64,000 nt of DNA from positions 186,001-250,000 of the forward strand of contig NZ_VIGH01000007.1 in assembly GCF_006704125.1 (NCBI RefSeq), given 5' to 3'. Numbering within the stretch: position 1 is the first letter of the stretch; each line of letters opens with the position of its first letter. This DNA is from Rhodococcus spelaei. GTDB taxonomy: Bacteria > Actinomycetota > Actinomycetes > Mycobacteriales > Mycobacteriaceae. A program made the translations under genes and the position numbers. The notes under the pieces are model-generated. The model saw nothing but the letters and a program-made list of their open reading frames with translations. It made no database searches and was not told the DNA's origin. This document shows positions 54,361 through 62,736 of this stretch, one piece after another.

Positions 54361-56309
54361 TGGTTGTCCTCCGCTTCCGTGGCAGCGGCGGCCTCGCCGT
54401 CGCGCTGCTCGCGTTCCATCGCCTCGTGGATGACGGCCGGCTCGGAGGCCGTCTCGTCGTCGTCGAACAGCGGGCGAATTCCCCGCGCCGCCTGGATCTC
54501 GTCGTTGCTGGTGCCCGCGGCGACCATCGGCCACACCTGCGCGTCCTTGCCGACGATGAAGTCGATGACCACGGGCTTGTCGTTGATCGACTGCGCCTCG
54601 CGGATCGCCGCCTCGACGTCCTCCTCGCGCTCGACACGGATTCCGTGGCAGCCCAACGCTTCCGCGAGCTTGACGAAGTCCGGGATGCGGACCGCGCCGT
54701 GCGTGCCGAGGTTGGTGTTGGAGTAGCGCTGGTCGTAGAACAGCGTCTGCCACTGCCGGACCATGCCGAGGTTGCCGTTGTTGACGAGCGCGACCTTGAT
54801 CGGGACACCCTCGACTGCGCAGGTGGCCAGCTCCTGGTTGGTCATCTGGAAGCAGCCGTCGCCGTCGATGGCCCACACCTCGCGGTCGGGCATGCCCATC
54901 TTCGCGCCCATCGCGGCGGGCACCGCGTAGCCCATGGTGCCCAGGCCACCCGAGTTGAGCCAGGTGCGCGGCTTCTCGTACTTGACGAACTGCGCGGCCC
55001 ACATCTGGTGCTGGCCGACGCCGGCGCAGTAGATCGCGTCGGGACCGGCGAGCCGGCCGACCGCCTCGATGACGAACTCCGGCGAGAGCGCGCCGTCCGA
55101 CGGCTTGCCGTACGCCAGCGGGTAGGTCTTGCGGATGTCGTCGAGGTAGGCCCACCACTGCGTCAGGTCCATCGTGGTGCCGGTGGCCTTGTCCGCCTTG
55201 ATCGCCTCGATCAGCTCGGTGATGACCTCGCGGCAGTCGCCGACGATCGGCACGTCCGCGTAGCGGTTCTTGCCGATCTCGGCGGGGTCGATGTCCGCGT
55301 GGATGACCTTGGCGTCCGGCGCGAACGAGTCGAGCTGGCCGGTGACGCGGTCGTCGAAACGGGCACCGAGGGTGATCAGCAGGTCACTCTTCTGCAGGGC
55401 GGCGACCGCGGCCACGGTGCCGTGCATGCCGGGCATGCCGCAGTGCAGCGGGTGGCTGTCGGGGAACGCCCCACGGGCCATCAGCGTGGTCACGACGGGG
55501 ATCCCGGTCAGCTCCGCGAGCTCGAGCAGCTCGGCGGACGCGTCGGCCTTGATGACGCCGCCGCCGACGTAGAGGACCGGCGAGGTGGACTCGGCGATCA
55601 GCCGGGCGGCCTCACGGACCTGTTTGCCGTGCGGCTTGCTCACCGGACGGTAGCCGGGCAGACGCATCTCCGGCGGCCACGAGAACGTGGTCTGGGCCTG
55701 CAGGACGTCCTTGGGGATGTCGACGAGGACGGCACCGGGACGACCGGAGGAAGCGAGGTAGAACGCCTCGGCCATGATCCGCGGGATGTCGATGCCGTCG
55801 GTGATGAGGAAGTTGTGCTTGGTGACCGGCATGGTGATGCCGGAGATGTCGGCTTCCTGGAACGCGTCGGTGCCGATCAGGCTGCGACCGACCTGGCCGG
55901 TGATGGCGACGACGGGCACGGAGTCCATCTGCGCGTCGGCGAGCGGCGTGACCAGGTTGGTGGCACCGGGACCGGAGGTGGCCATGCAGACGCCGACCCG
56001 GCCGGTGGCCTGGGCGTAGCCGGTCGCGGCGTGGCCCGCGCCCTGCTCGTGCCGGACCAGCACGTGCCGGACCTTCTGCGAGTCGAAGAGCGGGTCGTAG
56101 ACGGGGAGAACCGCGCCACCCGGAATGCCGAACACGGTGTCGACCTCGAGCTCCTCGAGGGCACGCACCACGGACTGGGCGCCGGTGACCCGCTCGGGGG
56201 CGACCTGGCGACGGGTGCCGGGCTGGGATGCTGCCGTCGCGGGGCTGGGCTGACCTTGGCCCCCCGACTTGCGCGGCGTGGGCTGCGGCCGTGCTGTTGG
56301 TGCGCTCAC
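54357..56309 (-). CDS. ilvB: Acetolactate synthase large subunit
   Basis: The 650-residue TPP enzyme forms acetolactate and acetohydroxybutyrate. It has the catalytic-Glu block [19 protein letters not shown], the FAD region, and the TPP motif [15 protein letters not shown] then [12 protein letters not shown]. The N-terminal 35 residues are a Pro/Gln-rich extension. GTG 56309 has AGAGGA about 8 nt upstream. The C-terminal tail is acidic. Control is by the attenuator leader at 56355-56510. Confidence 0.97.
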   Translation of the reverse strand: MSAPTARPQPTPRKSGGQGQPSPATAASQPGTRRQVAPERVTGAQSVVRALEELEVDTVFGIPGGAVLPVYDPLFDSQKVRHVLVRHEQGAGHAATGYAQATGRVGVCMATSGPGATNLVTPLADAQMDSVPVVAITGQVGRSLIGTDAFQEADISGITMPVTKHNFLITDGIDIPRIMAEAFYLASSGRPGAVLVDIPKDVLQAQTTFSWPPEMRLPGYRPVSKPHGKQVREAARLIAESTSPVLYVGGGVIKADASAELLELAELTGIPVVTTLMARGAFPDSHPLHCGMPGMHGTVAAVAALQKSDLLITLGARFDDRVTGQLDSFAPDAKVIHADIDPAEIGKNRYADVPIVGDCREVITELIEAIKADKATGTTMDLTQWWAYLDDIRKTYPLAYGKPSDGALSPEFVIEAVGRLAGPDAIYCAGVGQHQMWAAQFVKYEKPRTWLNSGGLGTMGYAVPAAMGAKMGMPDREVWAIDGDGCFQMTNQELATCAVEGVPIKVALVNNGNLGMVRQWQTLFYDQRYSNTNLGTHGAVRIPDFVKLAEALGCHGIRVEREEDVEAAIREAQSINDKPVVIDFIVGKDAQVWPMVAAGTSNDEIQAARGIRPLFDDDETASEPAVIHEAMEREQRDGEAAAATEAEDNQ

Positions 56310-56354
56310 TGGTAATCCTCTGGTCTTGACGATCTCTAGCTGACTCCGGGCAAC

Positions 56355-56390
56355 AAAAAACCCCCGTCAGCATTCACTGCTGGACGAGGG
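56355..56390 (-). terminator. ilvB attenuator terminator
   Basis: On the minus strand, CCCTCGTCCAGCA pairs with TGCTGACGGGGG, followed by TTTTTTG. It is a stem-loop with a U run 46 nt before the ilvB start: an intrinsic terminator inside the leader, as in transcription attenuation. Confidence 0.85.
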
Positions 56391-56391
56391 T

Positions 56392-56442
56392 GGCGCGTCG
56401 TGCTTGCGAGTTGACTTCGATCGACTCAGGCGACGACGCGCC
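56392..56442 (-). promoter_or_regulatory. ilvB leader stem (segments 1 and 2)
   Basis: GGCGCGTCGT (minus strand, 56442-56433) overlaps the R-R-V-V codons of the leader peptide and pairs exactly with ACGACGCGCC (56401-56392). This is the expected 1:2 stem of an amino-acid attenuator: a ribosome stalled on Val codons would disrupt it and change folding of the terminator just downstream. Confidence 0.65.
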
Positions 56443-56473
56443 GGCCGATTACGAGCAACTCATTCTGCTTCAC
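56426..56473 (-). CDS. ilvB leader peptide
   Basis: A 15-residue ORF, MKQNELLVIGRRVVA, starts at GTG 56473 and stops at 56428-56426. It has Leu-Leu-Val-Ile and Val-Val runs, the products controlled by the pathway. There is no ribosome site, but a -10 hexamer TACCTT ends 7 nt upstream, so the mRNA probably starts at or beside the GTG (leaderless). Corynebacterial ilvBN has a comparable Val/Ile-rich leader. Confidence 0.7.
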   Translation of the reverse strand: MKQNELLVIGRRVVA

Positions 56474-56480
56474 GCGCTCG

Positions 56481-56510
56481 AAGGTAGGCGCGTCAAGGGT
56501 AAACAGTCAA
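56481..56510 (-). promoter_or_regulatory. ilvB leader promoter
   Basis: Minus-strand TTGACT (56510-56505), 18-bp spacer, TACCTT (56486-56481). This is a good sigma-70-type match. The GTG of the leader peptide begins 7 nt after the -10, the usual distance to a transcription start. Confidence 0.6.
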
Positions 56511-56571
56511 CTTTGATGAGTCTGCTGTCCCAGAATGTGAGAAGCGCTGGCGGCGATGCGAGGATGGTGCT

Positions 56572-57096
56572 GTGTCATCCCCATCGCAGCCCGTGCCACC
56601 ACGCCCATCCTCCCACACCGCGGATCCGGCCGAGCAGTCCATACACATCTCGAAGCTCGGCCTCCTCGCCGTCGGACTGCTCGCATTCGGTTTCACCTTC
56701 GTGATCTTCGCGAGTTCGTGGGTCACGTCACTGCTGTGGCTCATCCCGATCGCGGTCGCGTACTGGATGCTGCGCGTCCGCACGATCGTCGACGCGGACG
56801 GCCTGCGACTGCGCCGCGCGTTCTCGAGCCGGACCCTGTCGTGGAGCGAGATCAAGGGCTTCCGCTTCCCCAAGCGCGGCTGGGCCTTCGCCGAACTCAC
56901 CGACGGCAGCGAGGTGCGCCTGCCGGTGGTGACCTTCGGCCGGCTGCCGCAACTGGCCGCCGCCAGCGGCGGCCGGGTCACCGATCCGTACGCCGCCGCC
57001 GACCAGGCCGCCCGCGATCGTCGGGAGCGTGAGCAGGCCGACGCCGAGCAGCACGCAACAGCCGAGCAGCCCGACGCGGATCGGGACGCGAACTAA
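56572..57096 (+). CDS. PH-domain membrane protein, Cfp6-like
   Basis: The 174-residue protein has two adjoining membrane helices (about 28-66; [18 protein letters not shown] and [14 protein letters not shown]), then a bacterial PH-like domain ([40 protein letters not shown]) and a charged C-terminal tail. Mycobacterial Cfp6 (Rv3004) occupies the same place, divergent from ilvB. The function is unknown. GTG 56572 has no clear ribosome site. Confidence 0.8.
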   Translation: MSSPSQPVPPRPSSHTADPAEQSIHISKLGLLAVGLLAFGFTFVIFASSWVTSLLWLIPIAVAYWMLRVRTIVDADGLRLRRAFSSRTLSWSEIKGFRFPKRGWAFAELTDGSEVRLPVVTFGRLPQLAAASGGRVTDPYAAADQAARDRREREQADAEQHATAEQPDADRDAN

Positions 57097-57242
57097 CACG
57101 CGAGTACCGTTGGCGGCAAGCACCCGACGTCAGTCGGGCGGTCCGCCCACCCCCGCGACCGCTCGCCGCGGCAGCCCCCGCGCGTCGAGTTCCCCCGATC
57201 ACGGCACGCTCGGTCGTGCCCCGATATCTCAAGGACACGTCC

Positions 57243-59084
57243 ATGCCCCCGTTGAGGTCACGCACCACCACCGTCGGACGCAATGCGGCCGGAGCGCGCT
57301 CGCTGTGGCGCGCGACCGGCATGACCGACTCCGACTTCGGCAAGCCCATCGTCGCGATCGCGAACTCGTACACCCAGTTCGTGCCGGGCCACGTGCACCT
57401 CAAGAACGTGGGCGACATCGTCGCCGAGGCGGTGCGTGCCGCCGGCGGCGTGCCCCGCGAGTTCCACACGATCGCGGTCGACGACGGCATCGCGATGGGT
57501 CACGGCGGCATGCTCTACTCGCTGCCCAGCCGCGAGATCATCGCCGACTCGGTCGAGTACATGGTGAACGCGCATACCGCCGACGCTCTGGTGTGCATCT
57601 CGAACTGCGACAAGATCACCCCCGGCATGCTCAATGCCGCGATGCGCCTCAACATCCCGACGGTGTTCGTCTCCGGCGGTCCGATGGAGGCCGGCAAGGC
57701 CGTCGTCGTCGGCGGCGTCGCCCAGGCCCCCACCGACCTGATCACCGCGATCTCCGCGTCCGCCAACGACTCGGTGTCGGACGAGGGCCTCGACGAGGTC
57801 GAGCGCAGCGCGTGTCCGACCTGTGGGTCCTGCTCGGGCATGTTCACCGCCAACTCGATGAACTGCCTGACCGAGGCACTCGGTCTCGCGCTCCCCGGCA
57901 ACGGCTCGACGCTGGCCACCCACGAGGCTCGCCGCGCCCTGTTCAGCCGGGCCGGCACCGCCGTCGTCGAGGCCGCCCTGCGCTACTACCGCGACGAGGA
58001 CGAGTCGGTGCTCCCGCGGAACGTGGCCACCCCCAAGGCATTCCGCAACGCGATGGCGCTCGACGTGGCGATGGGCGGGTCCACCAACACCGTGCTGCAC
58101 ACCCTAGCCGCCGCGCAGGAGGGCGAGGTCGACTTCGATCTCGACACCATCGACGAGATCAGTCGCCGGGTGCCCTGCCTGTCCAAGGTCTCCCCCAACT
58201 CGGACTACCACATGGAGGACGTGCACCGGGCCGGCGGCATCCCCGCACTGCTCGGCGAACTCCGCCGCGCCGGACTGCTCGAGACGGACGTCTCGACGGT
58301 CCACACGAAGAGCTTCGACGAGTGGCTCGACACCTGGGACATCCGCTCCGGCAAGGCCTCCGAGGAGGCGATCGAACTGTTCCACGCCGCGCCGGGCGGA
58401 GTGCGCACCACGGAGCCGTTCTCCACGAACAACCGGTGGAGCGCGCTGGACACGGACGCCGCCGGCGGATGCATCCGCGACAAGGAGCACGCGTACACCG
58501 TCGAGGGCGGGCTGGTCGTGTTGCGCGGCAACGTCGCCGTCGACGGCGCCATCCTCAAGACCGCGGGCATCGACGAGGAACTGTTCTCCTTCCAGGGCCC
58601 GGCGCTGGTCGTCGAGTCGCAGGAGGAGGCCGTCTCGGTGATCCTGCAGAAGAAGATCAAGTCGGGCGACGTCCTCGTGGTCCGCTACGAGGGACCGAAG
58701 GGCGGCCCGGGCATGCAGGAGATGCTGCACCCCACCGCATTCCTCAAGGGCGCCGGCCTCGGCAAGGAGTGCGCGCTGGTCACGGACGGCCGTTTCTCCG
58801 GCGGCACCTCGGGCCTGTCGATCGGCCACATCTCGCCGGAGGCCGCCGCTGGTGGCGTCATCGGTCTGGTGGAGAACGGTGACCAGGTCCGCATCGACGT
58901 CGCGACCCGCACCCTCGAGATCCTCGTCGAGGACACCGTGCTCGCCGAGCGTCGCGCGAAGATGGAGGCGTCCGAGCGGCCGTGGCAGCCGGTCGACCGC
59001 CAGCGCACCGTCACCACCGCGCTGCGCGCCTACGCGGCGCTCGCCACCTCGGCCGACAAGGGCGCCGTCCGCCAGGTTCCGTAA
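57243..59084 (+). CDS. ilvD: Dihydroxy-acid dehydratase
   Basis: The 613-residue enzyme dehydrates dihydroxy-acids to the keto acids of valine, leucine and isoleucine. It matches the E. coli form: [20 protein letters not shown], cluster cysteines in [10 protein letters not shown] and [21 protein letters not shown] 57243 is chosen with AAGGA upstream; GTG 57216 is possible. M. tuberculosis IlvD (Rv0189c) is encoded elsewhere. Here it lies beside ilvBNC and splits the usual cfp6-Rv3005c neighbourhood. Confidence 0.96.
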   Translation: MPPLRSRTTTVGRNAAGARSLWRATGMTDSDFGKPIVAIANSYTQFVPGHVHLKNVGDIVAEAVRAAGGVPREFHTIAVDDGIAMGHGGMLYSLPSREIIADSVEYMVNAHTADALVCISNCDKITPGMLNAAMRLNIPTVFVSGGPMEAGKAVVVGGVAQAPTDLITAISASANDSVSDEGLDEVERSACPTCGSCSGMFTANSMNCLTEALGLALPGNGSTLATHEARRALFSRAGTAVVEAALRYYRDEDESVLPRNVATPKAFRNAMALDVAMGGSTNTVLHTLAAAQEGEVDFDLDTIDEISRRVPCLSKVSPNSDYHMEDVHRAGGIPALLGELRRAGLLETDVSTVHTKSFDEWLDTWDIRSGKASEEAIELFHAAPGGVRTTEPFSTNNRWSALDTDAAGGCIRDKEHAYTVEGGLVVLRGNVAVDGAILKTAGIDEELFSFQGPALVVESQEEAVSVILQKKIKSGDVLVVRYEGPKGGPGMQEMLHPTAFLKGAGLGKECALVTDGRFSGGTSGLSIGHISPEAAAGGVIGLVENGDQVRIDVATRTLEILVEDTVLAERRAKMEASERPWQPVDRQRTVTTALRAYAALATSADKGAVRQVP

Positions 59085-59100
59085 GCACCCCGGCACCACG

Positions 59101-59168
59101 ATCCGCACCCCGGTTGTGCGCCTCGCTCCCGCACGTGCGGCCGCGACGCGTACATCCGGGGTGCGGAT
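59101..59168. terminator. Inverted repeat between ilvD and doxX
   Basis: ATCCGCACCCCGG (59101-59113) and CCGGGGTGCGGAT (59156-59168) pair perfectly over 13 bp around a GC-rich 42-nt loop containing CGCACGTGCG. It lies at the convergent ilvD (plus) / DoxX (minus) junction. Confidence 0.6.
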
Positions 59169-59180
59169 TGCGTTGAGGGG

Positions 59181-60086
59181 TCAGCGCAGCGGATTCGTGC
59201 CGTTCAGGAAGATCCACAGGCACACGCCGCCCGCCACCCCGATAACCAGTGCCAGCGCCGACCCGACGTGCGGGCGGGTGGCCCACTTGCGGCGTCCGTC
59301 CACCGAGATCCGTCCGGGGCCGGTGAGGATCAGCGCGACCAGCGCAGCGCCCAGCACCGCCTCCAACTCGGGACCGGCCGGCGCGAAGAACTGGAATCCC
59401 GGCTCCGCCGCCTGTCGCACGCACCACGCATTGATCATCACGGCGAGCAGGCCTGCGGCGGCCAACGGTGTCAGCAGCCCGACGATCAGGCAGAGCCCAC
59501 CCGCGACCTCCCCGACCGCGCCGACGACCGCCAGCAGTCGGGCCTGCTGGAACCCCGCGTCGAGCAGGTAGGTCTGGAAGCCGTCCAGGCCGGGCCCGCC
59601 CCAGATGCCGAAGAGCTTCTGCAGCCCGTGCACGACGGCGACCGCACCGAGCGCCACCCGCAACACCAACAGTCCGAGATCCAGCGTCCCGCGCGGCGTC
59701 GCGACCACCGGTGCGGGCGCGACCACCTCGGGCACCGCCTGGCCCGCAGCGAACGACGCGGCCAGCTCGCGGTCGAAGGAGTCTGCGGTGCGCAGTTCCT
59801 CGGTGACGTTGTCGCGCCGCATCACCTCGGTGTCGTTGGCGGCGAAGTCGTTTGCGGCGAAGTCATGGGAGGGGACGTCGGTGTCGGCGCGCACCTGCTC
59901 GACCACCGGATCGTCGGCCGTCAGCGGCGGCAGCGGGGCGCCGCGGTACATCGGAATCTGCTCGGTCGGAAGCAGACCCAGGTCCTCGTCGGTGGTCGGG
60001 ATCCGTTCGGTCGCTTGGTCGAACGGGCTCGAAACCGATCGCTCGGCGGCGTCACGGTCGGAGGTCTGTCGCGGCTTGTCGGTCAC
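59181..60086 (-). CDS. DoxX-family membrane protein with disordered N-terminus
   Basis: The 301-residue protein has a polar, acidic N-terminus (1-130) with the repeat DFAANDFAAND, then the DoxX domain (about 135-300) with four to five helices (LVLRVALGAVAVVHGLQKLF, GFQQARLLAVVGAVGEVAGG). Rv3005c is the mycobacterial equivalent, reported to form a membrane oxidoreductase complex with SodA and SseA. GTG 60086 is chosen; a longer frame overlaps the divergent lipoprotein gene. Confidence 0.85.
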   Translation of the reverse strand: MTDKPRQTSDRDAAERSVSSPFDQATERIPTTDEDLGLLPTEQIPMYRGAPLPPLTADDPVVEQVRADTDVPSHDFAANDFAANDTEVMRRDNVTEELRTADSFDRELAASFAAGQAVPEVVAPAPVVATPRGTLDLGLLVLRVALGAVAVVHGLQKLFGIWGGPGLDGFQTYLLDAGFQQARLLAVVGAVGEVAGGLCLIVGLLTPLAAAGLLAVMINAWCVRQAAEPGFQFFAPAGPELEAVLGAALVALILTGPGRISVDGRRKWATRPHVGSALALVIGVAGGVCLWIFLNGTNPLR

Positions 60087-60176
60087 GGACCCCAGGGTAG
60101 AGCGCGACGGCGCGTCCGGGAGCGGGTCGAGGGTCGGCGCGTCGTACCCGCCCGCGGCTGCGTACCGTTCGAAGGC

Positions 60177-61331
60177 ATGGGACTGCCGTCGATTCGCCGC
60201 ACCGCTGCCGCGTCGATGTCCGCGTGTCTGGTCGGCCTCGCCGTCGCCGGCTGCGCCCGGTTCGACGACACCGCCTCGACACCCTTCACCACCGTCCCGA
60301 CCTTCTCCGCGGGTGGCGAGGTGCAGCCACGTCAGCAGGCTCCGACGTCGAGCCCGAGTGCCGGCACGACCGAGCCACCACGGGCACTCGCACCCTGCGA
60401 GGATGCCGACCCGAACGTCGTGGCCACCTGCCTGGACACCACCGGCGGCCTGACGATGCTGCCCGGCGCGCAGTCCGCCCTGGTCACGGAGCGCCGCACC
60501 GGGCGGATCCTGCGGGTCGCACCTGGCACCGCACCCGAGGAGGTCGCCCGCCTCGACGTCGACGGCTCCGGCGACGGCGGACTGCTCTCGATCGCCCTGT
60601 CCCCCACCTACGTCGAGGACAACCTGCTCTACGCCTACGTCAGCACAGCCACCGACAACCGAGTGGTGCGGCTCGCGCCGGGCGATGCACCGAAGGCGGT
60701 GCTCACCGGCATCCCGCGCGGCGCGACCGGCAACGCGGGGGCACTGGCCTTCAGCGCCCCGAACGAACTGATGGTCCTCACCGGCAATGCCGGCAACCCC
60801 GGCGCCGCAACCGATCCCGCCTCGCTGGCCGGAAAGCTGCTGCGTGTCACCGCGTTGACCCCGGATCTGCCCGGCGGACAACCGCTTCCGCAGATCGTAC
60901 TGTCGGGCATCGGTACGGCGGGCGGCGTCTGCGTCGACCCGCACGGCGGCGGGGTCTGGGTGACGGACCGGACCGCGCTCGAGGACCGGCTGCAACGCGT
61001 CGCGCCCAACGGCGCCGCGGGCGTCCCGGTGTGGACCTGGCCCGACCGTCCCGGCGTCGCCGGTTGTGCGGCAGGCCCGGACGCGGTCGCGGTGTCGCTG
61101 ACGGCGGGCAAGGCGCTGGCGCTGGTCGCGCTCGACCCGCACACCGGCTCCGCAACCGCGGCCCCGGCCCTGTTGGCGCAGAACAAGTACGGACAGCTCG
61201 GCGGCGCCGCCCTGGGCGACAAGAACCAGGTGTGGGTCTCGACCGTCAACAAGTCGGGCAACGAGGTCGGCCCCACCGACGACCGTGTCGTGAAGATCCC
61301 GGCCCCCCAGGGCGGCGGCGGCTTCGACTAG
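60177..61331 (+). CDS. LppZ-like lipoprotein, PQQ-dehydrogenase-like beta-propeller
   Basis: The 384-residue protein has a lipobox LAVAGC with the acylated Cys26. A Thr/Ser/Pro-rich linker and a six-blade glucose/sorbosone-dehydrogenase-like propeller follow (GDGGLLSIALSPTYVEDNLL, GNAGALAFSAPNELMVLTGN, NAGNPGAATDPASLAGKLLR). Rv3006 (LppZ) is at the same place in M. tuberculosis. Enzymatic activity is unproven. ATG 60177 is the start; it is divergent from the DoxX gene. Confidence 0.85.
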   Translation: MGLPSIRRTAAASMSACLVGLAVAGCARFDDTASTPFTTVPTFSAGGEVQPRQQAPTSSPSAGTTEPPRALAPCEDADPNVVATCLDTTGGLTMLPGAQSALVTERRTGRILRVAPGTAPEEVARLDVDGSGDGGLLSIALSPTYVEDNLLYAYVSTATDNRVVRLAPGDAPKAVLTGIPRGATGNAGALAFSAPNELMVLTGNAGNPGAATDPASLAGKLLRVTALTPDLPGGQPLPQIVLSGIGTAGGVCVDPHGGGVWVTDRTALEDRLQRVAPNGAAGVPVWTWPDRPGVAGCAAGPDAVAVSLTAGKALALVALDPHTGSATAAPALLAQNKYGQLGGAALGDKNQVWVSTVNKSGNEVGPTDDRVVKIPAPQGGGGFD

Positions 61332-61344
61332 GCAGTCGACGAAA

Positions 61345-61391
61345 GTGCAGTTGCCGTCGCATCGGTCGGGTGGCCGCGACGGCAACTGCAC
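61345..61391. terminator. Perfect 16-bp inverted repeat at a convergent junction
   Basis: GTGCAGTTGCCGTCGC (61345-61360) and its complement (61376-61391) surround 15 nt, between the LppZ-like gene (plus) and the antiporter (minus). The right flank GCACGCTCGGCGC recurs at 62711, and the left flank resembles 62661-62684, so it belongs to a repeat family. Confidence 0.65.
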
Positions 61392-61399
61392 GCTCGGCG

Positions 61400-62599
61400 C
61401 TAGCGGACGTGGGCCTCGACCGGTTTCGGCGCGAGCAACGACGCACTCAGCGGCAGCACCAGCACCGTGATGGCGCCCGCCGCGACCAGAATCGAGGCGT
61501 TGGCGGTGGTCATCTGCCCCGCGTCGACCGCGACCTCGGTGACGGCCACGATCAGCGGCAGGCCTGTCGCCGCGTAGAGCGCGACCCGCCCGCGGTCACG
61601 AACGGTCGGCGGCGCGTCGGTGCCTGCGGGTCCGCGATCGAAGCGCTCCGCGAAGAACACCGGCAGCCCCCGCACGAGCAGGATCAACAGCAGGAAGGCG
61701 ATCAGCACGCCGGGCGCCGCTGCCACAGCCTTCACGTCGATCGCCATCCCCGAGGTGATGAAGAACACCGGGATCAGCAGCCCGAACGCCAACCCGTCCA
61801 GCTTGGCCTCGAGCTTCTCGTCCCCGGCGGGGACGGTCCGGCGCAGGATGAACCCGGCCGCGAACGCGCCGAGGATGATGTCGAGGTCGAAGATCGTCGC
61901 CAGCGCGCCGAGCGTGACCAGCAGCAGGATCGTGAGCCGCACCGTGGTCTGCGCGGTGGTCTCGGAGCCGAGCCGGATGATCGCGAGCAGCTTCGAGCCC
62001 TCGCGGCGGACACTCGCGGGGATGTACGCGACGGCCACGGCCAGTGCCGCGAACGCCGCCAGCACCAGCAGCGAGGCGAGCGCGCCCCGCGAACCGAGCA
62101 GCACCGCCATCGCGACGACCGGGCCGAGTTCACCGAACGCGCCGTGGTTGAGCACCGTTCTGCCCAGCCGCGTCTCGAGCATCCCGCTGTCCTTGAGGAT
62201 CGGGAGCAGGGTGCCCAGGGCCGTCGACGTCAACGCGATCGCGACCGCGATCTCCGCGTTGATCGCCCCGGTGAGCCCCAGCAGCCCGACCACTGCGAAG
62301 GCGAGAACCAGGCATCCGAGCCAGGTGACCAACGCGCGTCGCCCGCCGCGACCGGACAGCTCACTGGTGTCGATCTCGTATCCGGCGAGCAGGAACAGCA
62401 TGCCGAGGCCGAGTTCGCGGAGCAGGCCGATCTCGCTGCCCGCCACCGCGATGTCGAGGACGTGCGGACCGATGACGATGCCCGCGATCAGCAGCAGCAC
62501 CACCTCGGGCACCAGCTTGCGCGGCACCAGTCCGGCTAGCAGCGGCGCGATCACCGCGCACAGGGCGATCCAGAACAGGGACGCACCGACCGAAGGCAT
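61400..62599 (-). CDS. CPA2-type cation/proton antiporter
   Basis: The 399-residue protein has about 12 membrane helices and the Na/H-exchanger fold: PEVVLLLIAGIVIGPHVL, the GLGMLFLLAGYEIDTSEL block, and ILGAFAAGFILRR. There is no C-terminal TrkA-N domain. It probably exchanges K+ or Na+ for H+. It differs from the mycobacterial genes at this place. Confidence 0.9.
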   Translation of the reverse strand: MPSVGASLFWIALCAVIAPLLAGLVPRKLVPEVVLLLIAGIVIGPHVLDIAVAGSEIGLLRELGLGMLFLLAGYEIDTSELSGRGGRRALVTWLGCLVLAFAVVGLLGLTGAINAEIAVAIALTSTALGTLLPILKDSGMLETRLGRTVLNHGAFGELGPVVAMAVLLGSRGALASLLVLAAFAALAVAVAYIPASVRREGSKLLAIIRLGSETTAQTTVRLTILLLVTLGALATIFDLDIILGAFAAGFILRRTVPAGDEKLEAKLDGLAFGLLIPVFFITSGMAIDVKAVAAAPGVLIAFLLLILLVRGLPVFFAERFDRGPAGTDAPPTVRDRGRVALYAATGLPLIVAVTEVAVDAGQMTTANASILVAAGAITVLVLPLSASLLAPKPVEAHVR

Positions 62600-62660
62600 G
62601 GGCCGATTATGCTTGCCGCCCCCTACGTTTCCACGCAGGATCGCCCGTCAGCCCGTCAGC

Positions 62661-62724
62661 CGTCGAGAGTGCACTTACCGTGGTATCGCCCGAGAGCGAC
62701 CGACGAGAAGTGCACGCTCGGCGC
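62661..62724. repeat. Diverged copy of the 61.3-kb palindromic repeat
   Basis: CGTCGAGAGTGCACTTACCG (62661-62680) and AAGTGCACGCTCGGCGC (62708-62724) resemble the two flanks of the 61345-61391 element. GTGCACTT (62669-62676) pairs with AAGTGCAC (62708-62715), a short 8-bp stem. It lies 13 nt after the gatB stop, so it may also terminate gatB. Confidence 0.55.
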
Positions 62725-62736
62725 CGCGGCGGGGTG

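Noticed and set aside
59181-61391. A 736-residue fusion of DoxX with an upstream domain
   Set aside because: The upstream part overlaps the lipoprotein gene on the other strand and is composition shadow. DoxX starts at GTG 60086.
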